A DNA stretch of 64,000 bases from positions 1,984,001 to 2,048,000 of the forward strand of contig NC_014217.1 in NCBI RefSeq assembly GCF_000092925.1. Reading direction: 5' to 3'. The position numbers and the translations under genes are program-made. A model generated the notes under the pieces. The model ran no database searches. It was not told the DNA's origin and saw only the letters and a list, made by a program, of their open reading frames with translations. The DNA comes from Ancylobacter novellus DSM 506 (GTDB taxonomy: Bacteria; Pseudomonadota; Alphaproteobacteria; Rhizobiales; Xanthobacteraceae). Positions 26,513 through 36,736 of this stretch are shown here, piece after piece; the stretch's first letter is position 1, and each line of letters opens with the position of its first letter.

Positions 26513-27910
26513 TCACTGGCCCTGACGGGCGACGCGCTCGATTTCGGCGCGCACGAGGCGCTCGACCAGCGAGGGCAGGTTCTCGTCGAGCCAGGTCTTC
26601 AGCATGGGCCGCAGCGCCTCGGTGACGAGGTCGTCGACGCTGCGTGCGCTCGGCGTCACGCTCCGGTGCAGCGAGCTGAAGGCCGAGGTGACGGCGTTGT
26701 TGGTCTGGCCGGAGACCAGCCGCTCGCGCGGCGCCTCGGCCGTGGCCGGCTCGGCGGTCGCCGCCGGCCGATTGGCGGCGCCGGGACGGCTCTCGGGCAG
26801 GCGCGGCTCGGCGCGGAAGGACGGGACGAAGGCGCGCGGCAGGCTGGGAGCCGGCTTGGCGGGCGCGGCCTCGACCGCCTCCGGCGTGACCGTCTCGGGC
26901 GTGACCGCGTCGGCGCTCTTGGCCTCGACGGCCTCCGCCTTGGCGGCCTCCGGCACCGCCGGCTCACTCACATCCTGCTTAATCGCCTGGAGCTGCATCT
27001 CGGCGGTCTCCGCTGCGGAGGGAGTCTCTGCGGCCGGCGCATCCGATACTGCCGGCGCGTCCATGACGGGTTCGGCGATCCGGGCCTTGGGCGCCTCGAA
27101 AGCGGCAAGCTCCGCCTGCACCGCCTGCTCGACCAGAGCGAGGTCGAGCAGCACGCTGGCCAGCGGCGCGTCGAGATTGTCCGCGGCAGCCCTGGAGATG
27201 ACCGGCTTGAGCGCGACGGGCCTGTGGGCGACGGGATCGGAAGCAATCGGCCTAGCCTCGGGAATCGGTGCCGCGACAGCCTCGGCGGCCGGCACCGGCT
27301 CCTCCACCGGCAGGGCCCGTGCGGAGGCGAGGCCCGACGCGCTGCGCGTGCGCGGCGCGAACGGGTCCGCCGCCGGAGCGCGGCCGGCGGGTACGTAGCT
27401 CGGCGCGGCGGACGAGCTGCGGAAGCCGGGAGCGGGGGCCGCATAGGAATAGGGCGATTCCGTCGGCTGACGGGCCGCGGAGAAGGCGGGTGGCACGGGA
27501 CGGGTGGTGGCCGAGGCCACCGGCATCACCGGCTCGCGCGGACGCAGCGGCGTCGGCGTGGCGAAGCCATTGCGGGACGAAGGGATCGTGCCGTTCGCAG
27601 TGCCGTTGAGGGGCTCGCGGGCCGCCGGCGCCGGGCGGCTGCTCAGGGGAGCCGGCTCGCGGGCCGACACGTCGCGCAGCGGCGTCTCGCGGACGGGCAG
27701 CGGACGCGCCGAGGTTTCGCGAACCGGCGCCTCGCGTGTCGGCATCTCGCGTGGGGGGATCGAGCGGGCCGAGGCCGATGTCGGCCGGGATGCGGAGGGT
27801 GCCGGCGGCACGGGGGCCGGTTCGGGAGCAACCTCGTCGGCAATGATGCGCCGGATGGAGGCGAGAATTTCCTCCATGGACGGCTCGCTGGCCCTCGCAC
27901 TCGCCGACAT
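26513..27910 (-). CDS. popZ: PopZ polar-organising protein (DUF2497 family)
   Basis: The 465-residue protein has the conserved N-terminal helix SMEEILASIRRIIADE (about residues 10-25), a very long Pro/Ala-rich disordered middle, and the conserved C-terminal oligomerisation region with LVTEALRPMLKTWLDENLPS and LVERLVRAEIERVARQ. PopZ forms a self-assembling network at the cell pole that anchors chromosome origins and signalling proteins in alphaproteobacteria. The middle region is much longer than in Caulobacter, consistent with variable linkers in Rhizobiales. Upstream of valS, as in many relatives. Confidence 0.85.
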   Translation of the reverse strand: MSASARASEPSMEEILASIRRIIADEVAPEPAPVPPAPSASRPTSASARSIPPREMPTREAPVRETSARPLPVRETPLRDVSAREPAPLSSRPAPAAREPLNGTANGTIPSSRNGFATPTPLRPREPVMPVASATTRPVPPAFSAARQPTESPYSYAAPAPGFRSSSAAPSYVPAGRAPAADPFAPRTRSASGLASARALPVEEPVPAAEAVAAPIPEARPIASDPVAHRPVALKPVISRAAADNLDAPLASVLLDLALVEQAVQAELAAFEAPKARIAEPVMDAPAVSDAPAAETPSAAETAEMQLQAIKQDVSEPAVPEAAKAEAVEAKSADAVTPETVTPEAVEAAPAKPAPSLPRAFVPSFRAEPRLPESRPGAANRPAATAEPATAEAPRERLVSGQTNNAVTSAFSSLHRSVTPSARSVDDLVTEALRPMLKTWLDENLPSLVERLVRAEIERVARQGQ

Positions 27911-28054
27911 GTGCTGTTTTCCGATCGCTCAGACCGACGGGCGCGAACAGTGCTGCCGCGCACCGCACGAATCACTTCTTAACACTTCATGAAGTCTGTA
28001 CCGGCAAAGGCTGGACGCCAAGCCGCAACAGCTTGATGACTGTGGACAGCGACC

Positions 28055-28072
28055 CGCGGACGGCCGTCCGCG
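28055..28072 (-). terminator. Perfect 18-bp GC palindrome just after tolC
   Basis: CGCGGACGG followed directly by its reverse complement lies four bases beyond the tolC stop, reading on the minus strand. There is no U-tract, so a rho-independent terminator is only tentative; it could stall RNA polymerase or stabilise the transcript end. Confidence 0.3.
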
Positions 28073-28075
28073 TCC

Positions 28076-29485
28076 TCACTGCCCGCCGGGAGTGCGTACC
28101 CCGATCCAGGCGTCGCGCACCTGGTTGTAGTGGATCTGCGGGTTGTAGAGCGGCACCTTGAGACTGAGCTTCGTGGCGCTCAGCTCGCCGCTCGCCGACA
28201 GCACCGAGTAGGAGGCGACCACGCGGTCGCGCTGGGCGATGACGAGGCTCGCGCGGGCGTCGAACAGCGCGGTCTGCGCGTTCAGCACGTCGAGCGTCGT
28301 GCGCTGGCCGACGCGCCATTCCTCGCGCACGCCACGCAGCGCGATCTCGTTGGCGGCGACGGAGGCCTGCGCCGATTCGATCGCCGCCTTCGCCGCTTCC
28401 CAGGCGCCCCAGAACTGCACCACATTGGCGCGGACCTGCTCGCGGTTGACGTCGACCTCGATGCGCAGCTGACCGAGCGTCTCCTTGGTCTGGCGGATCG
28501 TCGCGTATTCGGCGCCGCCCTGATAGATCGGCACGGTGAGGTTCAGCGTCGCCGCCGCGGCGGTCTGCCGCTCGACATTGTCCGTGCTGTTGTAGTCGGA
28601 CGAGGCGCTGCCGTTCAGCGTCAGCGTCGGCGACAACGCCGACTCGGCGACCTTCACGTTCGACAGGCCCGCATCCACCGCGAACTCGGCCGCCTTGACC
28701 GCCGGATGGCGGCTCAGGCCGAGATCGACCGCGAGATTGAGGTTCTTTGGCAGCAGGCGGTCGATCGGCCGGCCCGGGGTCAGCTTGTTCGGGCGCAGCC
28801 CGATCACCTGGTAGAACACGGCGTTGGCGGTGTTCAGGTTGGACTGCGCCAGCGCCAGCTCGCTCTCGGCATTGGCGACGCTCGCCTCGGCCTGGGCGAC
28901 GTCGGTGCGGGTGATCTCGCCCACCGCGAAGCGGTCGCGGGCGGCGCGCAGTTCTTCGCGCAGCGCTTCGAGGTTCTGCTTCTGCAGCTCCAGCAGCGCG
29001 GCGTTCTGCAGCACGTTCATATAAGCCGTGGCGGCGTCGAGCAGGACGAGCTGCTCGGTGTTGCGCAGCAGCTCGCGCTGGCCCCTCACCTGCGATTCGG
29101 CGCTGCGCACGGAATTCGCGGTCTTGAGGCCGTCATAGATGGTCTGGCTGATCGTGATACCGAAGCCCGACGGGAAGGTCAGCATGTTGCTGAGCGCCCC
29201 CGTGCCCTGCAGCGCGGCCGCCGAGCGGTCGAGACGGGTCTCGCTCCACTGCACGCCCGTAAAGGCGGAACCGAAGATCTGCGGCCGGTAGCCCGACAGT
29301 GCGATCGGCACATATTCGTCCGTCGCGCGGGTCGCCGCGCGCTGGGAATTCAGGGTGGGGTTATTCCGATAGGCTGCGACGAGAGCCTGTTCTAAGGTCT
29401 GCGCGTGAGCCGGGAGCGAAAATCCCATGCCAAAAATGACCGCCGCGAACGCGACGACCTTGCCCCCGGTAGTCGACAGCCACAT
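28076..29485 (-). CDS. tolC: TolC-family outer-membrane efflux channel
   Basis: The 469-residue protein has a signal peptide (1-28, cleavage near AHA) and two repeats of the outer-membrane efflux (OEP) domain, seen as GFGITISQTIYDGLKTANSV and AAATLNLTVPIYQGGAEYAT. The coiled helices carry LRNTEQLVLLDAATAYMNVL and its repeat RANVVQFWGAWEAAKAAIES. Trimeric TolC proteins form the exit duct for tripartite pumps and type I secretion. A palindrome upstream of the start could be a TetR-family operator. The partner pump genes are not in this window. Confidence 0.93.
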   Translation of the reverse strand: MWLSTTGGKVVAFAAVIFGMGFSLPAHAQTLEQALVAAYRNNPTLNSQRAATRATDEYVPIALSGYRPQIFGSAFTGVQWSETRLDRSAAALQGTGALSNMLTFPSGFGITISQTIYDGLKTANSVRSAESQVRGQRELLRNTEQLVLLDAATAYMNVLQNAALLELQKQNLEALREELRAARDRFAVGEITRTDVAQAEASVANAESELALAQSNLNTANAVFYQVIGLRPNKLTPGRPIDRLLPKNLNLAVDLGLSRHPAVKAAEFAVDAGLSNVKVAESALSPTLTLNGSASSDYNSTDNVERQTAAAATLNLTVPIYQGGAEYATIRQTKETLGQLRIEVDVNREQVRANVVQFWGAWEAAKAAIESAQASVAANEIALRGVREEWRVGQRTTLDVLNAQTALFDARASLVIAQRDRVVASYSVLSASGELSATKLSLKVPLYNPQIHYNQVRDAWIGVRTPGGQ

Positions 29486-29591
29486 GGTCCAACCTCTGCG
29501 AACGCTCTACTTGACCGGAGCCGCCTGCCCTAGGGCGACTCTCATATCGCTCTTCAACGTTAACGCAGAATAGGTGCTGGAAGAGGGGCTG

Positions 29592-29609
29592 TGAACCGTT
29601 CGGTTCACT
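29592..29609. promoter_or_regulatory. TetR-type operator candidate upstream of tolC
   Basis: GTGAACCG, a two-base centre TT, and CGGTTCAC form an 18-bp inverted repeat about 107 bp upstream of the tolC start, in the 181-bp gap before pcm. Palindromes with this GAACCG half are typical sites of AcrR/TetR-family repressors that control efflux genes. No TetR gene is nearby, so any repressor is encoded elsewhere. Confidence 0.45.
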
Positions 29610-29666
29610 CGGACGGACGATTTAATCGGACACGCGGCAGATCAGCCACAGCGCCCCCGCAAGCCC

Positions 29667-30329
29667 TTAGAATACAAAGCCCGGACGCGCCTCGAAGCCC
29701 GGCAGGGTGGGCACCGCGGCATCGAACACGACGCGCGACCCGACGCCGCCGGTCGTGTTGGTGAACACCGTAGCGCGCCCTGCGCGCCCCCGTCCGACGA
29801 CTGCCACCAGCCGCCCGCCGGGTTTGAGCTGCGCCAGCAACGCCTCGGGCGCCGAATCGACCGAACCGTTCAGCAGAATCACATCGTAGGGCGCCTCGGC
29901 CGACCAGCCGGCGGTGAGCGGCCCATGGACATAGGCGGCGTTGAGCAGGCCGAGATCGACGAGCACGCTCGAACCCTGCCCCGCCAGCTCGGCGTCCTCC
30001 TCGAGCGCGACCACCTGCCCGGCGAGCTTCGCGAGCACCGCCGTCGAATAGCCGCTCGCGGCACCGACATCGAGCACCAGCGCCTCTGGGCCGATCTCCG
30101 CCGCCTGCAGCAGCTTGGCGAGCACCATCGGCTCCATCAGGTAGCGCGACGGAGACCCTTCCTTCACCAGCAGATCGTCGTCGATATAGGCGAAGTTGCG
30201 CAGCCCGGCCGGCACGAAACGCTCGCGCGGGGTCTCCAGCATGGCGGCGACGATGCGCAGGTCGGTGACGTCGTTGGCGCGCACCTGCGCGTCGACCATG
30301 GCGCGGCGCATCTCGGCGAAATCGATCAT
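29667..30329 (-). CDS. pcm: Protein-L-isoaspartate O-methyltransferase
   Basis: The 220-residue methyltransferase begins at ATG 30329 (MIDFAEMRRAMVDAQVRAND), has the SAM motif I VLDVGAASGYSTAVLAKLAG and the post-region VLLNGSVDSAPEALLAQLKP. It repairs isoaspartyl residues in damaged proteins. The alphaproteobacterial type is shorter and diverges from E. coli Pcm, with RNFAYIDDDLLVKEGSPSRY replacing the usual substrate loop. It lies upstream of tolC in the same direction, the usual order in Rhizobiales. The upstream open frame adds 35 residues without family features. Confidence 0.88.
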   Translation of the reverse strand: MIDFAEMRRAMVDAQVRANDVTDLRIVAAMLETPRERFVPAGLRNFAYIDDDLLVKEGSPSRYLMEPMVLAKLLQAAEIGPEALVLDVGAASGYSTAVLAKLAGQVVALEEDAELAGQGSSVLVDLGLLNAAYVHGPLTAGWSAEAPYDVILLNGSVDSAPEALLAQLKPGGRLVAVVGRGRAGRATVFTNTTGGVGSRVVFDAAVPTLPGFEARPGFVF

Positions 30330-30616
30330 TCGGCGACAACCTCGATTGAGGGAACAGGCAGGCGCGCAGCCGCGCGCGAGGGCGGCTGCGAAACCGGCAG
30401 AGAATTGCGGCACGCACGCGCGCAATGCAAGCATTCTCGGTGCCGCATCCTAAAAGATTCAGCCGCTCCCCTGCCGCCGCGCCAGGCACCGGCATGCCCG
30501 CCGGGCAGATCGCCGCGCCCTCCCCGCCGCCCATCCGCGTTGCTCATCGCAAAGAGCTCTGTTATGAGGCGCGCCGGTCCAATCGGGCGAAGCGGCAGAG
30601 ATGCTGGCACCCGGTC

Positions 30617-30690
30617 GGCCACGTGGCGGAGTGGTTACGCAGCGGACTGCAAATCCGTGCACCCCGGTTCGATTCCGGGCGTGGCCTCCA
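30617..30690 (+). tRNA. tRNA-Cys (GCA)
   Basis: A full cloverleaf is visible: acceptor stem GGCCACG pairs with CGTGGCC, the anticodon loop reads ACTGCAAAT (GCA anticodon), and the T loop GTTCGATTC is standard. The 3' CCA is encoded. Total 74 nt. It lies alone between pcm and the exporter gene. Confidence 0.96.
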
Positions 30691-30936
30691 GTTCACGCAC
30701 GCGCCGCCGGCCTCATGCAGCGCCGGCGGCGCGTGTCGCGCCACCGGCCGGAGGTTTCCCCGCTGCGCCCAAATGGCCACAGGCGGCGCCGACCGGCTGT
30801 AGCATTGGTGTCACGTTACCAGTGTGGTTTGACAACGCCTCGGGTTCGTCGTTGATGAACCCGCTTTCCCGCGCCGCACAAGCGCGCGGGAGGTACTGCC
30901 CGGCCGGCCGGGTCTTCGTGCAAAGGATGCTGCCTG

Positions 30937-32736
<1,800 letters not shown>

Positions 32737-32926
32737 GGGCGCGCCCATTCCCATGCTCGGCGGCCGCCCATCGCCGCCGCGCCGATTTCTCCGCCTTGCG
32801 CACGTCGCCCGACGCGCTAAATGGAGGTGGAGCTTAGACCTATCCACATGGCGGCGGGTTTCGGCTTCACAAACCGGTCCTGCATTGCTATATGGCCGGC
32901 CTCCGCGGCGCCCTCGGCGTCCCCGG

Positions 32927-33002
32927 TCCCTGATAGCTCAGTTGGTAGAGCGTTCGACTGTTAATCGAATGGTCGCAGGTTCGAGTCCTGCTCAGGGAGC
33001 CA
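32927..33002 (+). tRNA. tRNA-Asn (GTT), island insertion site
   Basis: The acceptor stem TCCCTGA pairs with TCAGGGA, the D loop is AGCTCAGTTGGTAGAGC, the anticodon loop reads CTGTTAATC (GTT), the T loop GTTCGAGTC is standard, and GCCA ends the gene. Total 76 nt. Its last 14 bases are duplicated at 54776-54789, marking integration of an element at its 3' end, which leaves the tRNA intact. A short GC hairpin (33006-33019) follows and may be the terminator supplied by the element. Confidence 0.96.
32989..33002. repeat. attL core (14-bp direct repeat)
   Basis: TGCTCAGGGAGCCA, the end of the tRNA-Asn gene, is repeated exactly at 54776-54789, with flanks that differ on both sides. Integrases of this type recombine at tRNA 3' ends, so this is the left junction. 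Confidence 0.85.
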
Positions 33003-33135
33003 CTCCCCCGTTTCCGGGGCGGCTCAGCTTTTCCCAGAACGCTCTCCTAACCATTGAAATCGCTGGATAATTTCTTCTCCAGCCTCCGCTCCCTGTCCCA
33101 TCCAGGATCGGCCAGAGCCATCCCATCCCGCGAAT

Positions 33136-33156
33136 TTGTTGGCCTTGTTGTTGGCC
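33136..33156. repeat. Left arm-type integrase binding repeats
   Basis: TTGTTGGCC occurs at 33136-33144 and 33148-33156, 12 bp apart, between attL and the integrase start. The same motif with the same spacing occurs at 54691-54699 and 54703-54711 (the latter ending T), just inside attR. Tyrosine integrases with an arm-binding N terminus use such pairs. Confidence 0.7.
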
Positions 33157-33194
33157 TGCAGGCCGTGTTTTCGTGATCCCAGCAATCAACAGGG

Positions 33195-34475
33195 ATGGCG
33201 AACATGGCCTTGTCAGATGCAGCGTGCCGGACGGCCAAAGGCCGGGAAGGCGAATACAAACTTTCCGACGGTGGCGGCCTCTATCTTTTCGTGAAGCCCA
33301 ACGGCGCCCGGGTCTGGCAGCAGGCCTACAGATTCGCGGGCAAACAGAAGAAACTCACCCATGGGCCCTATCCGCTCATTTCGCTGGCAGATGCGCGGCG
33401 GCTTCGGGACGAGGCCAAGAGGGTGTTGGCCTCGGGGGTAGACCCCGGAGCCAACAAACGAGCCAACAAGGCCGCCGTCGCGGCGTCTGCCGCAGCAGCA
33501 ACAAGCACCTTCGGGGTCATTGCGACGGAGTTCATCGACAAGATGACCAAGGAAGGGCGAGCCGAGGCCACCCTCTTGAAAGCGCACTGGCTGCTGGAGG
33601 AAATCGCAGCCCCTCTTCGCAACCGCCCCATCGCCGAGATCACACCGCCAGAGATCCTCGCCGTCCTGCGGGCGGTGGAGGTCAAAGGTCACTACGAGAC
33701 CGCGCGCCGCTCCCGCAGCATCATCGGTCAGGTCTTCCGTTATGCGATCGCAACCAGCCGCGCCGAACGGGATGTGACGGCCGATCTGCGAGGCGCACTT
33801 ATCGCACCCACGACCAAGCACCGCGCCGCCATCACACGCCCGAAGCGGCTTGGCGAGCTTATGGCGGCCATCTATGGCTGGACGAAGGGTCAGGAGACGA
33901 CGGTCGCAGGCCTGAAGCTGCTCGCCCTGCTTGCGCTCCGTCCCGGCGAACTCCGCGCCGCCACGTGGGACGAGATTGACCTTGAAGCGGGGGTCTGGAT
34001 CGTTCCAGCCAGCCGAACCAAGATGCGCCGACCACACCGCACGCCCCTGCCCTTACAGGCCGTAGCCACCTTGCAGGAACTGCGGGACACCACCCGCAGC
34101 AGGATCAGTACCTTCGTGTTTCCAGCGACAGTATCGGTGAGGAAGCCGATGAGCGAGAACACTCTGAACTTCGCTCTACGTCGCCTGGATATAGGGGCGG
34201 AGGAGATGACCGCGCACGGCTTTCGGGCGGCGTTTGCCACGCTCGCCAATGAGAGCCGACGCTGGCATCCCGATGCGATCGAGCGGCAACTCGCCCATGT
34301 TGAAGGCAACAATGTACGCCGGGCTTATACCCGCGGCGAGCATTGGGACGAACGTGTGCTGATGATGCAGTGGTGGGCAGACGAACTGGATCGGCTTCGA
34401 GATGCGGCTATCATGGAGGCCCGCCCCCAAGCCCATCCCCAGCGCAGGCCCGCAAAGTTTCAATCGGCTCGTTAG
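33195..34475 (+). CDS. Tyrosine integrase (P4-type)
   Basis: The 426-residue recombinase has an N-terminal DUF4102 arm-binding domain (about 1-90, with LSDGGGLYLFVKPNGARVWQ) and a catalytic domain with R249 (LRPGELR), H341-x2-R344 (HGFR), H368 (LAHVEG) and the nucleophile Y378 (RRAYTRG). All core residues are present, so it is likely active. It inserts and excises the island at tRNA-Asn. It starts at ATG 33195 (33204 is an alternative) and lies 193 bp from the attL core, with the arm repeats in between, a normal arrangement that can also give autoregulation. Confidence 0.93.
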   Translation: MANMALSDAACRTAKGREGEYKLSDGGGLYLFVKPNGARVWQQAYRFAGKQKKLTHGPYPLISLADARRLRDEAKRVLASGVDPGANKRANKAAVAASAAAATSTFGVIATEFIDKMTKEGRAEATLLKAHWLLEEIAAPLRNRPIAEITPPEILAVLRAVEVKGHYETARRSRSIIGQVFRYAIATSRAERDVTADLRGALIAPTTKHRAAITRPKRLGELMAAIYGWTKGQETTVAGLKLLALLALRPGELRAATWDEIDLEAGVWIVPASRTKMRRPHRTPLPLQAVATLQELRDTTRSRISTFVFPATVSVRKPMSENTLNFALRRLDIGAEEMTAHGFRAAFATLANESRRWHPDAIERQLAHVEGNNVRRAYTRGEHWDERVLMMQWWADELDRLRDAAIMEARPQAHPQRRPAKFQSAR

Positions 34476-34687
34476 TGACGGCCGTCGACGGTGCTTCCCC
34501 TCATTGGTGGGGGAAGGCTTGGGTGCGGCTATCCTGTAGCGCCTCTACCGGGCCGCTGTCGGACGACGTGAAAGCTGTCGATCCGCGGCGCCGCTCGAAG
34601 CGACCGTTCTTGAGTGGCGCCGAAAACTGCCAGTCGCTCGCCGCCCGCCTAGGCGCAAACTTCAGATAAGACGGGCTTCTGTTATCA

Positions 34688-34813
34688 TTTTTCATGGATA
34701 GTTACGATTTTTCAGGATAGTTTGAGCCACGCTATCCGCGACGCACCAGAGTGTTTTTTCATGAGCGACGGCACGAGATACGACTTCTCAGGCCCAGTTA
34801 CGGTTTTTCAGGA
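34688..34813 (+). promoter_or_regulatory. Repeats around the Fic start
   Basis: TTTTTCATGGATAGTT at 34688-34703 recurs as TTTTTCAGGATAGTT at about 34709-34723. An 18-mer AGTTACGATTTTTCAGGA (34700-34717) is repeated with one change at 34796-34813, the second copy inside the coding start. They may be operators for Fic expression or traces of duplication. Confidence 0.35.
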
Positions 34814-36320
34814 CCGGTCACTGCCTGAAGACGCGACACCCGCCGGCTACGCCGCACTCGTCGGCGCATTGCGCCTCGCCGTGCCGTTGCCGCGGACACT
34901 GTGCGCCATCGGAGCTCATCACCGTCTCTATGAACGGGATGGCTGGCGCATATACACGCCGCGCCATGCGCCAGATGCCAGTCTCGAAGGCCACCTCACC
35001 TTCGCCCTGAAATATGAGGGGCTCGATCTCCTCGTCCTCAAGAGAATTTTTCGCGCCACGGGTCCGGCGCCAATCGAAGCGCTGGTGCGCTCAACACCGA
35101 CCGGCTCCTATGCAAGGCGCGTCTGGTTTCTCTATGAATGGCTGCTTGGCGAGACGCTCGATCTTCCGGCCGCAGAAAAGGGAGCCTATGCCCTTGTCGT
35201 CGATCCCGACCTGCAATGGGCGGCGTCCGGCACCACGTCGACCCGCCATCGTGTCAGGAACAATCTGCCTGGCACGCCAGCCTTCTGCCCCATGGTGTTC
35301 GCGACCGAAGCCCTGAAAGCCTTCCACGGCACGAATCTCGCCGAACGGGCGCGCACCGCAATTGCCGACGTGCCCCGCGACCTGCTGGCCCGCACCGCAG
35401 CTTTCCTGCTGCTGAGGGATTCCCGCTCAAGCTTTGCAATCGAGGGGGAGCATCCGACGCAGGATCGTATCCAGCGCTGGGGTCGCGCCATCGGCGAGGC
35501 AGGCCGACGCTCCATCGACCTTGACGAGCTCTTGAGGCTTCAGCGCATCGTCATCGGCGATGCGCGCTTCGTCCAGCTCGGACTACGCACGGAGGGCGGA
35601 TTCGTCGGCGAGCATGACCGCGACACTCGTATGCCACTCCCCGATCATATCAGTGCCCGGCATGAGGACCTGCATGAGCTCATCGATGGATTGGTGGCCT
35701 TCGACCGCACGGCAGCCGAGCGCCGACTTGATCCGGTGATCGCAGCTGCCGCACTGGCCTTCGGCTTCGTCTACATCCATCCCTTCGAGGATGGGAACGG
35801 GCGCCTGCACCGCTACCTGATCCATCACGTCCTTGCTGAACGCGGGTTCAATCCGCCGGGGGTTGTTTTTCCTATCTCCGCGGCGATCCTCGATCGGATC
35901 GATGATTATCGGCGGACGCTAGAAAGCTGGTCTGCGCGCCTCCTCCCCTTTATCCAATGGGAGCCGACGCCGACCGGCAACGTTCGGGTGCTGAATGAGA
36001 CGGCGGATTTCTACCGCTATTTCGATGCGACACCTCACGCGGAATTCCTCTACGCATGCGTGGAGCGCACGATCGAGATCGACATGCCGGCCGAGACGCG
36101 CTTCCTGCGGGCGTATGACGCGTTCCGCGTCGCGATCGGACAGATCGTCGACATGCCGGATCGCACCGTCGATCTCCTCTTCCGGTTCCTGCGCCAGAAT
36201 GAAGGAGTTCTCTCAAAGCGTGCCCGAGAGCAGGAATTCCGCGAGCTCAGGGCCGAGGAGATCGAGCGGGTCGAAAGCGCCTACGCGGCAGCATTTGCCG
36301 TTGACGACGATGGGGATTAG
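34761..36320 (+). CDS. Fic-domain protein, class II (AMPylase-type) with inhibitory helix
   Basis: The 519-residue protein has the Fic active-site motif HPFEDGNGR at residues 340-348, with the catalytic His first and the ATP-phosphate loop complete. Upstream, SFAIEG at 224-229 fits the (S/T)xxxE(G/N) inhibitory motif, so it is a class II Fic protein that is held inactive by its own Glu. Fic enzymes transfer AMP or related groups to a Tyr/Ser/Thr of a target protein. Its partner and target are unknown; such proteins occur in bacterial conflict islands. ATG 34761 is preferred to TTG 34722. Confidence 0.82.
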   Translation: MSDGTRYDFSGPVTVFQDRSLPEDATPAGYAALVGALRLAVPLPRTLCAIGAHHRLYERDGWRIYTPRHAPDASLEGHLTFALKYEGLDLLVLKRIFRATGPAPIEALVRSTPTGSYARRVWFLYEWLLGETLDLPAAEKGAYALVVDPDLQWAASGTTSTRHRVRNNLPGTPAFCPMVFATEALKAFHGTNLAERARTAIADVPRDLLARTAAFLLLRDSRSSFAIEGEHPTQDRIQRWGRAIGEAGRRSIDLDELLRLQRIVIGDARFVQLGLRTEGGFVGEHDRDTRMPLPDHISARHEDLHELIDGLVAFDRTAAERRLDPVIAAAALAFGFVYIHPFEDGNGRLHRYLIHHVLAERGFNPPGVVFPISAAILDRIDDYRRTLESWSARLLPFIQWEPTPTGNVRVLNETADFYRYFDATPHAEFLYACVERTIEIDMPAETRFLRAYDAFRVAIGQIVDMPDRTVDLLFRFLRQNEGVLSKRAREQEFRELRAEEIERVESAYAAAFAVDDDGD

Positions 36321-36388
36321 AGGCGGCCGCCGGCGCGGCTTGGCAAGCGACAAAATCGACGCTGTTTCGCCGAATGGTCGGCCCGCTA

Positions 36389-36607
36389 TCAAAAGCCATC
36401 GACTGCCGTCTCGTCAGGTGCCCGCCATCGGGGCGGATCGGCAACCCATCGGTTGATGTCGGATTCCCGCCAGCCGGCGCCGTTGGTGCTGATCCTGAAC
36501 TGGGCGGGGAAGGTGCCCTCGGCAATCTTGCGATAGATGGTGGAGCGCGACAGGCCGGTACGGGCGAGAACGGTCTTCAGGCGGATGATACGCTCTGGTG
36601 TCTGCAT
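36389..36607 (-). CDS. AlpA-family excisionase-like regulator
   Basis: The 72-residue protein is a MerR-type helix-turn-helix of the AlpA (phage_AlpA) family: IRLKTVLARTGLSRSTIYRK followed by IAEGTFPAQFRISTNGAGWR and ESDINRWV. AlpA-like proteins regulate integrase or transfer genes in islands, often as excisionase controllers. Start ATG 36607 is chosen because the family begins directly before the HTH. It is downstream of traA on the same strand, separated by 129 bp, and could be co-transcribed. Confidence 0.85.
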   Translation of the reverse strand: MQTPERIIRLKTVLARTGLSRSTIYRKIAEGTFPAQFRISTNGAGWRESDINRWVADPPRWRAPDETAVDGF

Positions 36608-36736
36608 GGTGGTGCTGCCTCCTGCTGGATGCGCCTGAGGGCGCCTGCGCAAGACAAGGCATGGGATTGCCGGCCGGCAAGAGGATGAGCGGCGCCGGTG
36701 TGGCGCGGCGGACCGGCGGCGGCATATCGGACGGAT

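Noticed and set aside
24659..27982. A 1107-codon plus-strand frame across valS and popZ
   Set aside because: It is antisense to two well-supported genes, is full of Arg/Asp/His runs and has no domain.
28055..28072. A strong rho-independent terminator for tolC
   Set aside because: The hairpin is perfect but lacks a U-tract, so it is listed only as tentative.
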